The notes below the pieces were generated by a model, which searched no databases, had not been told where the DNA came from, and saw only the letters and a program-made list of their open reading frames with translations. Source: Calidifontibacillus oryziterrae (GTDB taxonomy: Bacteria; Bacillota; Bacilli; Bacillales; Bacillaceae_J). Taken from it: a DNA stretch of 64,000 bases. Below are positions 56,657 through 64,000 of this stretch, piece by piece. Position numbers and translations under genes: made by a program. How positions within the stretch are numbered: the first letter of the stretch is position 1; each line of letters begins with the position of its first letter. The stretch covers positions 62,001 to 126,000 of the forward strand of contig NZ_ANOK01000005.1 in NCBI RefSeq assembly GCF_000331575.1, in the 5' to 3' direction.

Positions 56657-58585
56657 TTGGACTTACAAATAAGTCGGACTAAAAATCATTCTCAATTAGA
56701 TACAGAGCAAATGCCCATTATTCATAAAATAACGGAGCATATAGAACTTATCGCAGCTTTTTTCAGCGGAGCCCTCATTTTATTAGCATGGATATTTTCA
56801 AAAAATGGCTTTGATTCTTTGTCTATTGGTTTATATATTAGCGCATTCCTCATTGGTGGTTTCGCTAAAGCAAAGGAAGGCATTGAAAATACAATTAAAG
56901 ATAAAGACTTAAACGTAGAAATGCTCATGATTTTTGCTGCAATAGGTTCTGCCATTATCGGTTATTGGGCAGAAGGTGCAATTTTGATATTTATATTTGC
57001 ACTTAGCGGCGCCCTTGAAACATACACAATGAATAAAAGTAAACGGGAAATTTCTAGTCTTATGAGTCTTCAACCTGAAGAAGCGCTAAGATTGACTAAA
57101 GAAGGTGAAGAAGAATTAGTTACTGTATCTTCCTTAGTAGTTGGTGATCACATCCTCGTAAAACCAGGGGAACGTGTTCCAGCTGATGGCGAAATAGTAA
57201 GAGGAGCGACAACAATTGATGAGGCCGCAATTACTGGTGAAGCCATTCCTGTTACAAAAAATGTGAATGATGATGTTTTTGCAGGAACTGTAAATCTAAA
57301 CGGATCGATTGTTGTTGAAATAACGAAGCCTAGTAGCGAGACATTATTTCAAAAAATCATAACATTGGTACAAACTGCCCAAAGTGAAAAGTCTCCTTCG
57401 CAATTATTTATTGAAAAATTCGAAGGTACTTATGTCAAGGTTGTCCTACTTGTTGTAGTACTAATGATGTTTTTACCACATTATTTGCTAGGCTGGAGCT
57501 GGACTGAAACCTTTTATCGCGCAATGATCCTACTTGTTGTTGCCTCACCATGTGCACTTGTTGCTTCTATCACTCCTGCCACTTTAGCCGCCATCACAAA
57601 CGGAGCAAAGCATGGAATTTTGTTCAAAGGTGGGATCCATTTAGAAAAGCTTGCAAGTCTACAAGCGATTGCTTTTGACAAGACAGGTACCTTAACTAGA
57701 GGAAAGCCGGTAGTCACAGATGTTATTGTTGCAGAGGGGATAACCGAAGAGGAGCTATTAACAATTGCAGCATCAATCGAAAGTCATTCCACCCATCCGC
57801 TAGCTAACGCCATTGTTGATTATACAAAGAACAAATATAACTGTAAGCTCGAAGAGCCTACTTTGTTCAAGGATATTGCAGGTTGGGGGATTGAGGCTAC
57901 AGTATATAATAAGCAATGGAAATTAGGTAAAAAGGGCTTTATGGAAAAAAATGAAGCAGAAGCTTTTCAAGGTACGATTACAAAAAAACTGGCCAGTGAA
58001 GGTAAATCAATCGTATACGTACGAGACGAACAACGAATCCAAGGATTAATCGCTTTGAAGGATACCGTTCGTGACATTACAAAACAAGCGATTCAAACAC
58101 TGCGGAATAGTAATATTCAAACTATTATGTTAACAGGTGACAGCACAAAAACAGCGGAGGCAATCGCTATGGAAAGTGGGATCGATGAGTACATTGCTGA
58201 ATGCTTACCTGAAAATAAAGTGGATCATTTGAAAAAACTTCAGGCAAAGTATAAAGACGTCTGCATGGTTGGTGACGGGATCAACGATGCTCCAGCTTTA
58301 GCAACTGCAAACGTTGGCATTGCAATGGGAGAAGGTACCGATGTTGCTCTTGAAACAGCTGACATCGTACTTATGAAAAACGATCTTACGAAAATTTCTG
58401 AAGCAATTATCTTATCAAAACGGATGAACAAGATTATCAAACAAAATATTGTATTTTCTATCTCTGTTATTATGCTATTAATCGCTTCAAATTTTCTTCA
58501 ACTCCTAGATCTTCCTTATGGAGTTATTGGACATGAAGGAAGTACAATTTTAGTAATTCTCAATGGTCTTAGACTTTTAAAATAA
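56657..58585 (+). CDS. zosA: Heavy-metal P1B-type ATPase, ZosA-like
   Basis: 642 residues. Six or more spans; no N-terminal metal-binding domain. Actuator motif AAITGEAIP, the ion-channel SPCALVASI motif, phosphorylation site AFDKTGTLTRG, nucleotide-binding SHSTHPLANAIV (HP motif) and MVGDGINDAPALATANVG. A transmembrane SPC with no CPC or CPH suggests zinc, cadmium or related divalent metal transport. B. subtilis ZosA has this layout and is a peroxide-induced zinc importer. The start is a TTG at 56657 with AAGGAGAG 8 nt before it. The two PerR boxes support the ZosA call. Confidence 0.88.
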   Translation: MDLQISRTKNHSQLDTEQMPIIHKITEHIELIAAFFSGALILLAWIFSKNGFDSLSIGLYISAFLIGGFAKAKEGIENTIKDKDLNVEMLMIFAAIGSAIIGYWAEGAILIFIFALSGALETYTMNKSKREISSLMSLQPEEALRLTKEGEEELVTVSSLVVGDHILVKPGERVPADGEIVRGATTIDEAAITGEAIPVTKNVNDDVFAGTVNLNGSIVVEITKPSSETLFQKIITLVQTAQSEKSPSQLFIEKFEGTYVKVVLLVVVLMMFLPHYLLGWSWTETFYRAMILLVVASPCALVASITPATLAAITNGAKHGILFKGGIHLEKLASLQAIAFDKTGTLTRGKPVVTDVIVAEGITEEELLTIAASIESHSTHPLANAIVDYTKNKYNCKLEEPTLFKDIAGWGIEATVYNKQWKLGKKGFMEKNEAEAFQGTITKKLASEGKSIVYVRDEQRIQGLIALKDTVRDITKQAIQTLRNSNIQTIMLTGDSTKTAEAIAMESGIDEYIAECLPENKVDHLKKLQAKYKDVCMVGDGINDAPALATANVGIAMGEGTDVALETADIVLMKNDLTKISEAIILSKRMNKIIKQNIVFSISVIMLLIASNFLQLLDLPYGVIGHEGSTILVILNGLRLLK

Positions 58586-58592
58586 GTCAAAA

Positions 58593-58632
58593 CTTCCCTC
58601 ATCGAAGGCCGCTTTTACCTCGATGTGGGAAG
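58593..58632 (+). terminator. Terminator of the zosA-like gene
   Basis: CTTCCCTCATCGA (58593-58605) pairs with TCGATGTGGGAAG (58620-58632), one mismatch. The T run after it is weak. Confidence 0.65.
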
Positions 58633-58680
58633 AAATTTTATCCTAGATGTTAGACTCTTTAACTAGATTATATTTATTTT

Positions 58681-58764
58681 TTAATGGAAGTTATTCTTTT
58701 TATTAGCACTGCTGGATGTTTTGTGCTTTGTATTGCTATGATTTTTCTTTTGATTTTTACCCAT
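58681..58764 (-). CDS. 27-residue Asn/Lys-rich peptide, unknown
   Basis: MGKNQKKNHSNTKHKTSSSA followed by NKKNNFH. A near-perfect AGGAGGGG ribosome site 6 nt before the ATG supports translation. Composition (Lys, Asn, Ser, His; no hydrophobic core) resembles very small spore proteins of Bacillus, but I cannot match it to one. It lies just upstream, in transcription direction downstream, of yihY-like on the same strand. Confidence 0.5.
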   Translation of the reverse strand: MGKNQKKNHSNTKHKTSSSANKKNNFH

Positions 58765-58874
58765 TATCTTCCCCTCCTAAAATGGACATGAGTGAAAGGA
58801 TAGGATCACTTTCACAACCTTATTATATTCCGAGGGTTACTATTCATATTTATAAAAGTAGTCCAGCTTTGGAA

Positions 58875-59717
58875 TTATTTATGATATGGGAACCTATTCA
58901 TTCGCAAAATAGCATTAAGCTCCCCCCCTAAAATAATAATCATCGCTGATAAATAAAACCAGATCATTAGAACTATAATTCCACCAAGACTTCCGTATGT
59001 TGCTGAATAATTACCGAAATTGGTTACAAAATAAGAGAAAGCAAATGAGACCAATTGCCATCCTATCGTCGCAACAACCGCACCAGTCCATACTTCTTTA
59101 AAACGAAGTCTTTTATTTGGTGCTAGAAAATACAACACAGCCAGAATGGACACCATCACAAAAAAACTGGTTATGATCCGAAACGTATCCCAAATAATCA
59201 TAAAGGTGTTAGCCATTTCAAGATGTTTAATAATAAACAAACCAATCGCTTCTCCAAAAACCTGTAATAGTAAAGCAACAATGATAACAAAAATCATACC
59301 AAATGTTAGAAATATGGCCATTAATCTCGAAACAAAAAACGTTCGACTTTCCGTAACGTCATAAGCTCTATTCATCGCACGTATAATTGCATTGACGCCG
59401 TTTGAAGCAGACCAAATTGTCGCAATTACCCCAAAAGAAAGCAAGCCCCCTCTTTTTTTCTCGAGGATCATTGCTAAATTAGTTTCTATTAATTTTATCG
59501 TATCTCCTGGTGCATAGCGATGAACAAGTGAAAGAACATCATCCTGAGAAATTGGCAGGAAACCGATTAAGGTGATTAAAAATAGTAAAAATGGAAATAA
59601 AGACAGCAGAAAAAAATAAGCTAATTGTGCAGATAACCCAATTACTTCATCATGATTAAAGCGGTATAACAGCTCTTTTGAAAATTCTCTCACATTCATG
59701 ACTTTATGATCAGTCAT
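58875..59717 (-). CDS. YihY/BrkB-family membrane protein (YfkH-like)
   Basis: 280 residues, about six spans. Family marks: GLSAQLAYFFLLSLFPFLLF near the start, WSASNGVNAIIRAMNRAYDV in the middle and YGSLGGIIVLMIWFYLSAM near the end. Earlier annotation as ribonuclease BN is known to be wrong for the family; the true role is unclear. The neighbours suggest the yfkH ortholog. AGGTG lies before the ATG. Confidence 0.92.
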   Translation of the reverse strand: MTDHKVMNVREFSKELLYRFNHDEVIGLSAQLAYFFLLSLFPFLLFLITLIGFLPISQDDVLSLVHRYAPGDTIKLIETNLAMILEKKRGGLLSFGVIATIWSASNGVNAIIRAMNRAYDVTESRTFFVSRLMAIFLTFGMIFVIIVALLLQVFGEAIGLFIIKHLEMANTFMIIWDTFRIITSFFVMVSILAVLYFLAPNKRLRFKEVWTGAVVATIGWQLVSFAFSYFVTNFGNYSATYGSLGGIIVLMIWFYLSAMIIILGGELNAILRMNRFPYHK

Positions 59718-59780
59718 TTAAACACCTCACAATCATTGGTTGTTAACCAATTTTTAACAATCAATGATTAAATCCTTTCC

Positions 59781-60080
59781 TTATCTCTTACTATTTTTAT
59801 TAGTGATATTTTGTGTTGATGCTGTTATATCGTTCACTTTTTCTAAAATATAATGGATATCCTCGGTAAACTCTTCTATTCTCATTCTTGCAGCAGCAAT
59901 ATTTTCTCCAATATCTCTTCCTATTTTTGCTGGATTTTTAGCAATACTCCACACCTTTTTACTACAGCTTTTTACATTTTCAACTGCTTTCTCTCTAGTA
60001 TCACGATCAAGTAAAGAAATCGCGGCACCTACCATTGCACCAATTAACATTCCATTCACTAATTTACTCTTTTTCGCCAT
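59781..60080 (-). CDS. YtxH-like small membrane protein
   Basis: 99 residues with an N-terminal KLVNGMLIGAMVGAAISLLD segment, typical of YtxH-type proteins, and a long charged helical tail. AAGGGGAG precedes the ATG. It is 63 bp upstream of the yihY-like gene on the same strand and is probably co-transcribed. Function is unknown; YtxH-like proteins in B. subtilis respond to general stress. Confidence 0.72.
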   Translation of the reverse strand: MAKKSKLVNGMLIGAMVGAAISLLDRDTREKAVENVKSCSKKVWSIAKNPAKIGRDIGENIAAARMRIEEFTEDIHYILEKVNDITASTQNITNKNSKR

Positions 60081-60284
60081 ACCACAACTCCCCTTTTATC
60101 GTTAAATAAATACTTATTATTTATCACCTAAAACCATTAAAAACGTTACTACTACGATTATCGTACAAAAATTGCATCTTTCTAATATGTATTACCATTT
60201 TTTATGAATAAAATCACTATTACCTACATTATATATAACAATATCATTTCAAAAAACTATTCTCCCGAAAAAATTATAAGACTA

Positions 60285-60314
60285 TTCACAAAGTTATGAC
60301 TGTTGTTGTATAAT
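60285..60314 (+). promoter_or_regulatory. Likely promoter of the amino-acid ABC operon
   Basis: -35 TTCACA (60285-60290), 18-bp spacer, -10 TATAAT (60309-60314). This gives an AT-rich leader of about 200 nt with no clear riboswitch or hairpin. The remaining part of 60081-60518 shows nothing supported. Confidence 0.6.
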
Positions 60315-60518
60315 AATTTTATCCATTACCATAATGAAGGATTTTAACGTATTTTTATTATTCTAATAAACCTTTATTTAAATGATATTGAATAAATATA
60401 AATTCACATTTATATTTATTAATATAGCTTTTGTTAGATCTCTAATTGATTAATAACATATTAGACTTCTAACATATATAATTTTTGTTTAAATATACAT
60501 ATTTAAGGGGGAGATCAA

Positions 60519-61364
60519 ATGAAATCTAAAACTATTAAGTCATTTCTTTTATTTTTGGCACTGACATTTGTAATGATTGCGGCAGCATGCGGCCAATCAC
60601 AAACTTCTACTACAGAAGAAGCACCTGCGAACGAACCAGCTGAACAAGAACCAGCTGCAAAGAAGAAACTATTAGTTGGAACAGACGCTGCATATCCACC
60701 ATTTGAAAATATTGAAGCTGGAGAAATTGTTGGCTTTGATGTTGATCTCATTACTGCTGTAATGGAACAAGCTGGTTACGAATTTGAAATTCAACATACT
60801 GGTTGGGAGCCACTTTTCCAAATGGTCACTAACGGTTCAGTTGATGTAGGTATTTCAGCAATTACAATTACTGAAGACCGTCAAAAAACGTATGACTTTT
60901 CAACACCATATTTTGAAGCATCACAAATGATCTTAGTTCCTGAAGGATCAGACGTGAAAAATTACCAAGATTTAAAGGATAAAGTAATTGGTGTTCAAAA
61001 TGGTACAACAGGAGACTTTAAGGCTCAAGAGCTACTAGGCGAGAAAAGCACAGACATTAAGAAATATGAAACAACTCCATTAGCAATTATGGCAATGATT
61101 AATGGCGAATCAGAAGCAGTCATTGCAGATAACGTTGTTGTCCAAGAATATGTTGCAAACAACCCTGATGCAAAGGTTGTTGCGATTGAAGATCCAGATA
61201 GTTTTGAATCAGAATATTATGGATTAATGTTCAAAAAAGGAAATGATAGCTTAAGAGAGGAATTAAGCACTGCAGTTCAGACAGTTATTGATAATGGAAA
61301 GTATGCAGAAATTTATAAGCAATGGTTTGGCTATGAACCAGATATTGAAAAGTTGAAGCAATAA
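60519..61364 (+). CDS. Polar amino-acid ABC transporter substrate-binding lipoprotein
   Basis: 281 residues. Lipoprotein signal ending MIAAACGQ, an acidic Glu/Pro/Ala-rich tether (about 25-48), then the SBP_bac_3 fold: GTDAAYPPFENIEAGEIVGF, DVDLITAVMEQAG, GISAITITEDRQKTYDFSTP and VIGVQNGTTGD. It binds an amino acid such as glutamine, arginine or cystine outside the cell. GGGGGAG precedes the ATG. First gene of a three-gene operon. Confidence 0.93.
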   Translation: MKSKTIKSFLLFLALTFVMIAAACGQSQTSTTEEAPANEPAEQEPAAKKKLLVGTDAAYPPFENIEAGEIVGFDVDLITAVMEQAGYEFEIQHTGWEPLFQMVTNGSVDVGISAITITEDRQKTYDFSTPYFEASQMILVPEGSDVKNYQDLKDKVIGVQNGTTGDFKAQELLGEKSTDIKKYETTPLAIMAMINGESEAVIADNVVVQEYVANNPDAKVVAIEDPDSFESEYYGLMFKKGNDSLREELSTAVQTVIDNGKYAEIYKQWFGYEPDIEKLKQ

Positions 61365-61377
61365 TTGACAACGTAAT

Positions 61378-61412
61378 AAAAATTGCGTAACGCAGCCGTT
61401 ACGCAATTTTTA
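61378..61412 (+). terminator. Intra-operon hairpin after the binding-protein gene
   Basis: AAAATTGCGTAACG pairs perfectly with CGTTACGCAATTTT around CAGC, followed by TATT. It probably ends most transcripts here, giving more binding protein than permease and ATPase, a common design. Confidence 0.85.
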
Positions 61413-61434
61413 TTCAAAATAAAGGAGTAAGCAT

Positions 61435-62091
61435 ATGAATTTCGATTGGAGTATTGTAACAGAATATCTTCCCTTCTTTCTAAAAGGAACGCTTTGGACA
61501 ATTGGCATGTCTATAACCGGTATCCTAATTGGCTGCATCTTGGGCTTATTTATTGCTCTTGGTAAAATGTCATCTATCAAAATAATAAACTTACCTTTTG
61601 TATGGTATATTAACTTTTTTCGTGGTACCCCGCTTTTAGTACAGCTATTATTAATCCATTTTGGTGTAGTTCCAATTTTTATGACACCAGCAAATCCTAT
61701 AGTATCTACAATTTTAACCTTATCATTAAACTCAGCAGCGTATGTAGCTGAAATCTTTCGTGCAGGTATCCAATCAATCGATAAGGGGCAAACAGAAGCA
61801 GCTCGTTCCTTAGGAATGTCGAATACACAAACGATGAGATACATTATTATTCCACAAGCATTTAAGCGTATGATTCCTCCACTTGGAAATGAATTCATTG
61901 TACTTTTGAAAGACTCTTCACTCGCTGCAATTATAGCAGCCCCTGAATTAATGTATTGGGGAAGAGCAGCTGTGGGGCAATATATGCGAGTTTGGGAAGC
62001 GTATTTAACAGTTGCATTAATCTACCTCGTATTAACACTCTCACTAACATATCTACTTAACTATATAGAAAAGAGGGTGGCAACGGAATGA
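61435..62091 (+). CDS. Polar amino-acid ABC transporter permease
   Basis: 218 residues, HisM/GlnP type with five spans. [20 protein letters not shown] near the start, [15 protein letters not shown] and the coupling EAA loop [27 protein letters not shown] lies before the ATG; the stop overlaps the ATPase start (ATGA). Confidence 0.95.
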   Translation: MNFDWSIVTEYLPFFLKGTLWTIGMSITGILIGCILGLFIALGKMSSIKIINLPFVWYINFFRGTPLLVQLLLIHFGVVPIFMTPANPIVSTILTLSLNSAAYVAEIFRAGIQSIDKGQTEAARSLGMSNTQTMRYIIIPQAFKRMIPPLGNEFIVLLKDSSLAAIIAAPELMYWGRAAVGQYMRVWEAYLTVALIYLVLTLSLTYLLNYIEKRVATE

Positions 62092-62810
62092 TTAAAGTAA
62101 AAAATTTAAAAAAATCCTTCGGCTCACTAGAAGTTTTAAAAGATATATCAGTTGAAATAAAACCGCAGGAAGTTGTCGTAGTGATAGGTCCTTCTGGATC
62201 TGGTAAATCAACCTTTCTTCGTTGTTTAAACCTTTTAGAATCGATTACAGATGGACATGTATTAATTGAAGGCATTGACTTAGTTGATAAAAAAACTGAT
62301 ATTAATAAAATTCGTGAAGAAGTTGGCATGGTATTTCAACAATTTAACCTATTTCCGCATAAAACAGTTTTGGAAAATATCATGTTAGCTCCTATAAAGG
62401 TTAAAAAAGTCTCTCCTGAAGCAGCAAAACAAAAGGCATTAGCCCTTCTTGAGAAGGTTGGTCTTCGGGAAAAAGCAGATGTATATCCTGATTCTTTGTC
62501 CGGCGGACAAAAACAACGAGTTGCCATTGCTCGGGCGCTCGCAATGGAACCAAAAATCATGTTATTTGACGAGCCTACATCCGCTCTTGACCCCGAAATG
62601 GTCGGTGAAGTCCTTGAGGTTATGAAACAGCTTGCCAAGGACGGTATGACAATGGTTGTTGTGACTCACGAAATGGGGTTTGCTCGTGAGGTTGGAGACC
62701 GCGTACTGTTTATGGATGGCGGTTTTATTGTTGAAGAAAATGTTCCGGTTGAACTTTTCAACAATCCACAACATAATCGAACAAAAGCATTTTTAAGTAA
62801 GGTGTTATAG
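62088..62810 (+). CDS. glnQ: Polar amino-acid ABC transporter ATPase, GlnQ-like
   Basis: 240 residues. Walker [16 protein letters not shown] (about 33-47), Q loop [13 protein letters not shown], signature [15 protein letters not shown], Walker [15 protein letters not shown] and the switch His in [12 protein letters not shown]. Energises the permease upstream. The symbol is by family; the amino acid carried is unknown. Confidence 0.93.
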   Translation: MIKVKNLKKSFGSLEVLKDISVEIKPQEVVVVIGPSGSGKSTFLRCLNLLESITDGHVLIEGIDLVDKKTDINKIREEVGMVFQQFNLFPHKTVLENIMLAPIKVKKVSPEAAKQKALALLEKVGLREKADVYPDSLSGGQKQRVAIARALAMEPKIMLFDEPTSALDPEMVGEVLEVMKQLAKDGMTMVVVTHEMGFAREVGDRVLFMDGGFIVEENVPVELFNNPQHNRTKAFLSKVL

Positions 62811-62920
62811 TAGTTTTTATAGATTCTCCTCATTCGACTGGGTGATTTAGTAGTTCTAGATGGTGCATAATTTTATTTACTATACAAACCATATTTTTTT
62901 GCAGGAGGAGGAAACAATGA

Positions 62921-64000
62921 ATGGAAACATCTTTTACTTTTATGGATTTGATCAATAAGGTAAGTGGTTGGATTTGGGGGCCGCCACTGCTGGTATTAAT
63001 TGTAGGAACAGGTATTTTCCTGACAATTAGATTAGGATTTTTGCAGATTACAACTCTTCCATACGCGCTAAAGCTCGCTTTTAGCAAGCACCAGGATAAA
63101 AAATCCGAGGGTGATATCTCGCATTATCAAGCACTAATGACTGCATTAGCTGCTACTGTTGGTACAGGTAACATAGTTGGGGTTGCAACAGCAGTAGTGT
63201 TGGGGGGACCTGGTGCTGTATTTTGGATGTGGCTTTCCGCCCTTTTTGGAATGGCAACAAAATATGCCGAAGCCATTCTCGCTGTCAAATACCGAGTAGA
63301 AGACGAGAACGGCGAAATGTCAGGCGGTCCAATGTATTATTTAGAACGTGGCTTAGGGCAGAAATGGCTCGGAGTCCTATTCGCCTTGTTCGGTGCAATC
63401 GCAGCATTCGGGATTGGCAATATGGTGCAATCAAATTCCATTTCCGATGTAGTGGAAGCTACTTTTCATATTCCCACGTGGATTACTGGCGCAGTTCTAA
63501 CAATTTTTACTGCTCTTGTTATTCTTGGCGGAATTAAAAGTATTGGTAGAGTAACAGCTTTCTTCGTTCCAATCATGGCCATTTTTTATTTAGTCGCTGG
63601 CCTAATTGTCATGATTATGAATATTAGTGAAGTCCCTGCTGCTATCGGTCTTATTTTCTCTGATGCATTTACCGGTAGTGCGGTAGCAGGCGGTGCAATT
63701 GGTGCTGTAATTCGCTGGGGTGTTGCTCGCGGTGTTTTCTCAAACGAGGCTGGTTTAGGTTCTGCGCCAATCGCTGCCGCTGCAGCCAAGACTGACTATC
63801 CCGCTCGCCAAGCTTTAGTATCCATGACTCAAGTATTAATCGATACAATTGTAATTTGCTCGATTACTGGAATCACGCTAGTTATGGGTGGTATTTATAA
63901 AGACGGACTAGTAGGGGCTGAGTTAACATCAGCAACATTCGAACAATTTATCGGGTCACCGGGGCCACTTATCGTAGCAATTGGTTTAGTGTTCTTCGCA
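62921..64000 (+). CDS. Sodium:alanine/glycine symporter (AGCS), C-terminus cut by window edge
   Basis: 360 codons to the window edge, no stop. The ATG at 62921 has GGAGGAGG about 9 nt upstream. Typical AGCS blocks: IWGPPLLVLIVGTGIFLTIR, ALAATVGTGNIVGVATAV, GPGAVFWMWLSALFGMATKY, GGPMYYLERGLG and the conserved GVFSNEAGLGSAPIAAAAAK. It takes up alanine or glycine with sodium. No glycine riboswitch is seen in the 110-bp leader. Confidence 0.95.
   Translation, partial: METSFTFMDLINKVSGWIWGPPLLVLIVGTGIFLTIRLGFLQITTLPYALKLAFSKHQDKKSEGDISHYQALMTALAATVGTGNIVGVATAVVLGGPGAVFWMWLSALFGMATKYAEAILAVKYRVEDENGEMSGGPMYYLERGLGQKWLGVLFALFGAIAAFGIGNMVQSNSISDVVEATFHIPTWITGAVLTIFTALVILGGIKSIGRVTAFFVPIMAIFYLVAGLIVMIMNISEVPAAIGLIFSDAFTGSAVAGGAIGAVIRWGVARGVFSNEAGLGSAPIAAAAAKTDYPARQALVSMTQVLIDTIVICSITGITLVMGGIYKDGLVGAELTSATFEQFIGSPGPLIVAIGLVFFA

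Noticed and set aside
62811-62920. Glycine riboswitch before the alanine/glycine symporter
   Set aside because: The leader is too short and lacks the conserved core I would expect.

Overview
The window is chromosomal DNA of a low-GC, endospore-forming member of the Bacillales, most likely Bacillaceae. Evidence for this: Shine-Dalgarno sites of the AGGAGG type, TTG and GTG starts, PerR and Fur boxes of the Bacillus type, spore-linked genes (a splB fragment, a PdaA-like deacetylase, a cortex-type amidase), and a yfkD / chaA(yfkE) / MFS / yihY(yfkH) gene neighbourhood that recalls Bacillus subtilis. I cannot name the genus.

Layout. 0-8 kb: a cut cupin gene, a splB remnant, PerR-controlled katG, and a Fur-controlled iron-siderophore ABC operon whose second permease carries an in-frame stop. 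8-18 kb: a cell-wall amidase, a two-component system, a very large secreted multi-domain protein (SLH-like, Asp/Ser-rich, MucBP-like, MORN-like) and a membrane-anchored LuxR-type regulator; a perfect 44-bp direct repeat brackets the last two. 18-21.4 kb: an operon closely matching the mobile macrolide-resistance pair mef(A)-msr(D), with both regulatory leader peptides and their attenuators still recognisable. 21.4-27 kb: accessory genes (VOC, SDR, AraC-type, nucleotidyltransferase plus Vat-like acetyltransferase) mixed with gene fragments.

27.07-42.76 kb: a roughly 15.7-kb island inserted in the 3' end of rlmD (23S rRNA uracil methyltransferase). A 17-bp direct repeat marks both ends, and the displaced original C-terminal codons of rlmD remain at the left end. 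The island carries two all-minus-strand gene sets on either side of an insertion-sequence graveyard: (A) a CbbX-like AAA+ ATPase, a coiled-coil tail-anchored protein with four HLxDxDxxW motifs, a small membrane protein (frameshifted) and a membrane protein with an HNH-like motif; (B) a DUF1413-like small protein, a GHKL/MORC-type ATPase and an amino-methyltransferase with an SPPY motif. No recombinase was found, so the island looks stranded. Set A is the best candidate for an undescribed system; set B looks like a compact modification-linked defence module.

42.7-64 kb: core genes (rlmD, pdaA-like, class I fumarase, yfkD, chaA, a sulfide:quinone-oxidoreductase-like flavoprotein behind a CstR-like operator, MFS, EamA, PerR-controlled zosA-like P-type ATPase, yihY, a polar amino-acid ABC operon, a sodium:alanine symporter cut by the edge). 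The gaps between them hold unusual arrays of 21-bp and 75-220-bp repeats.
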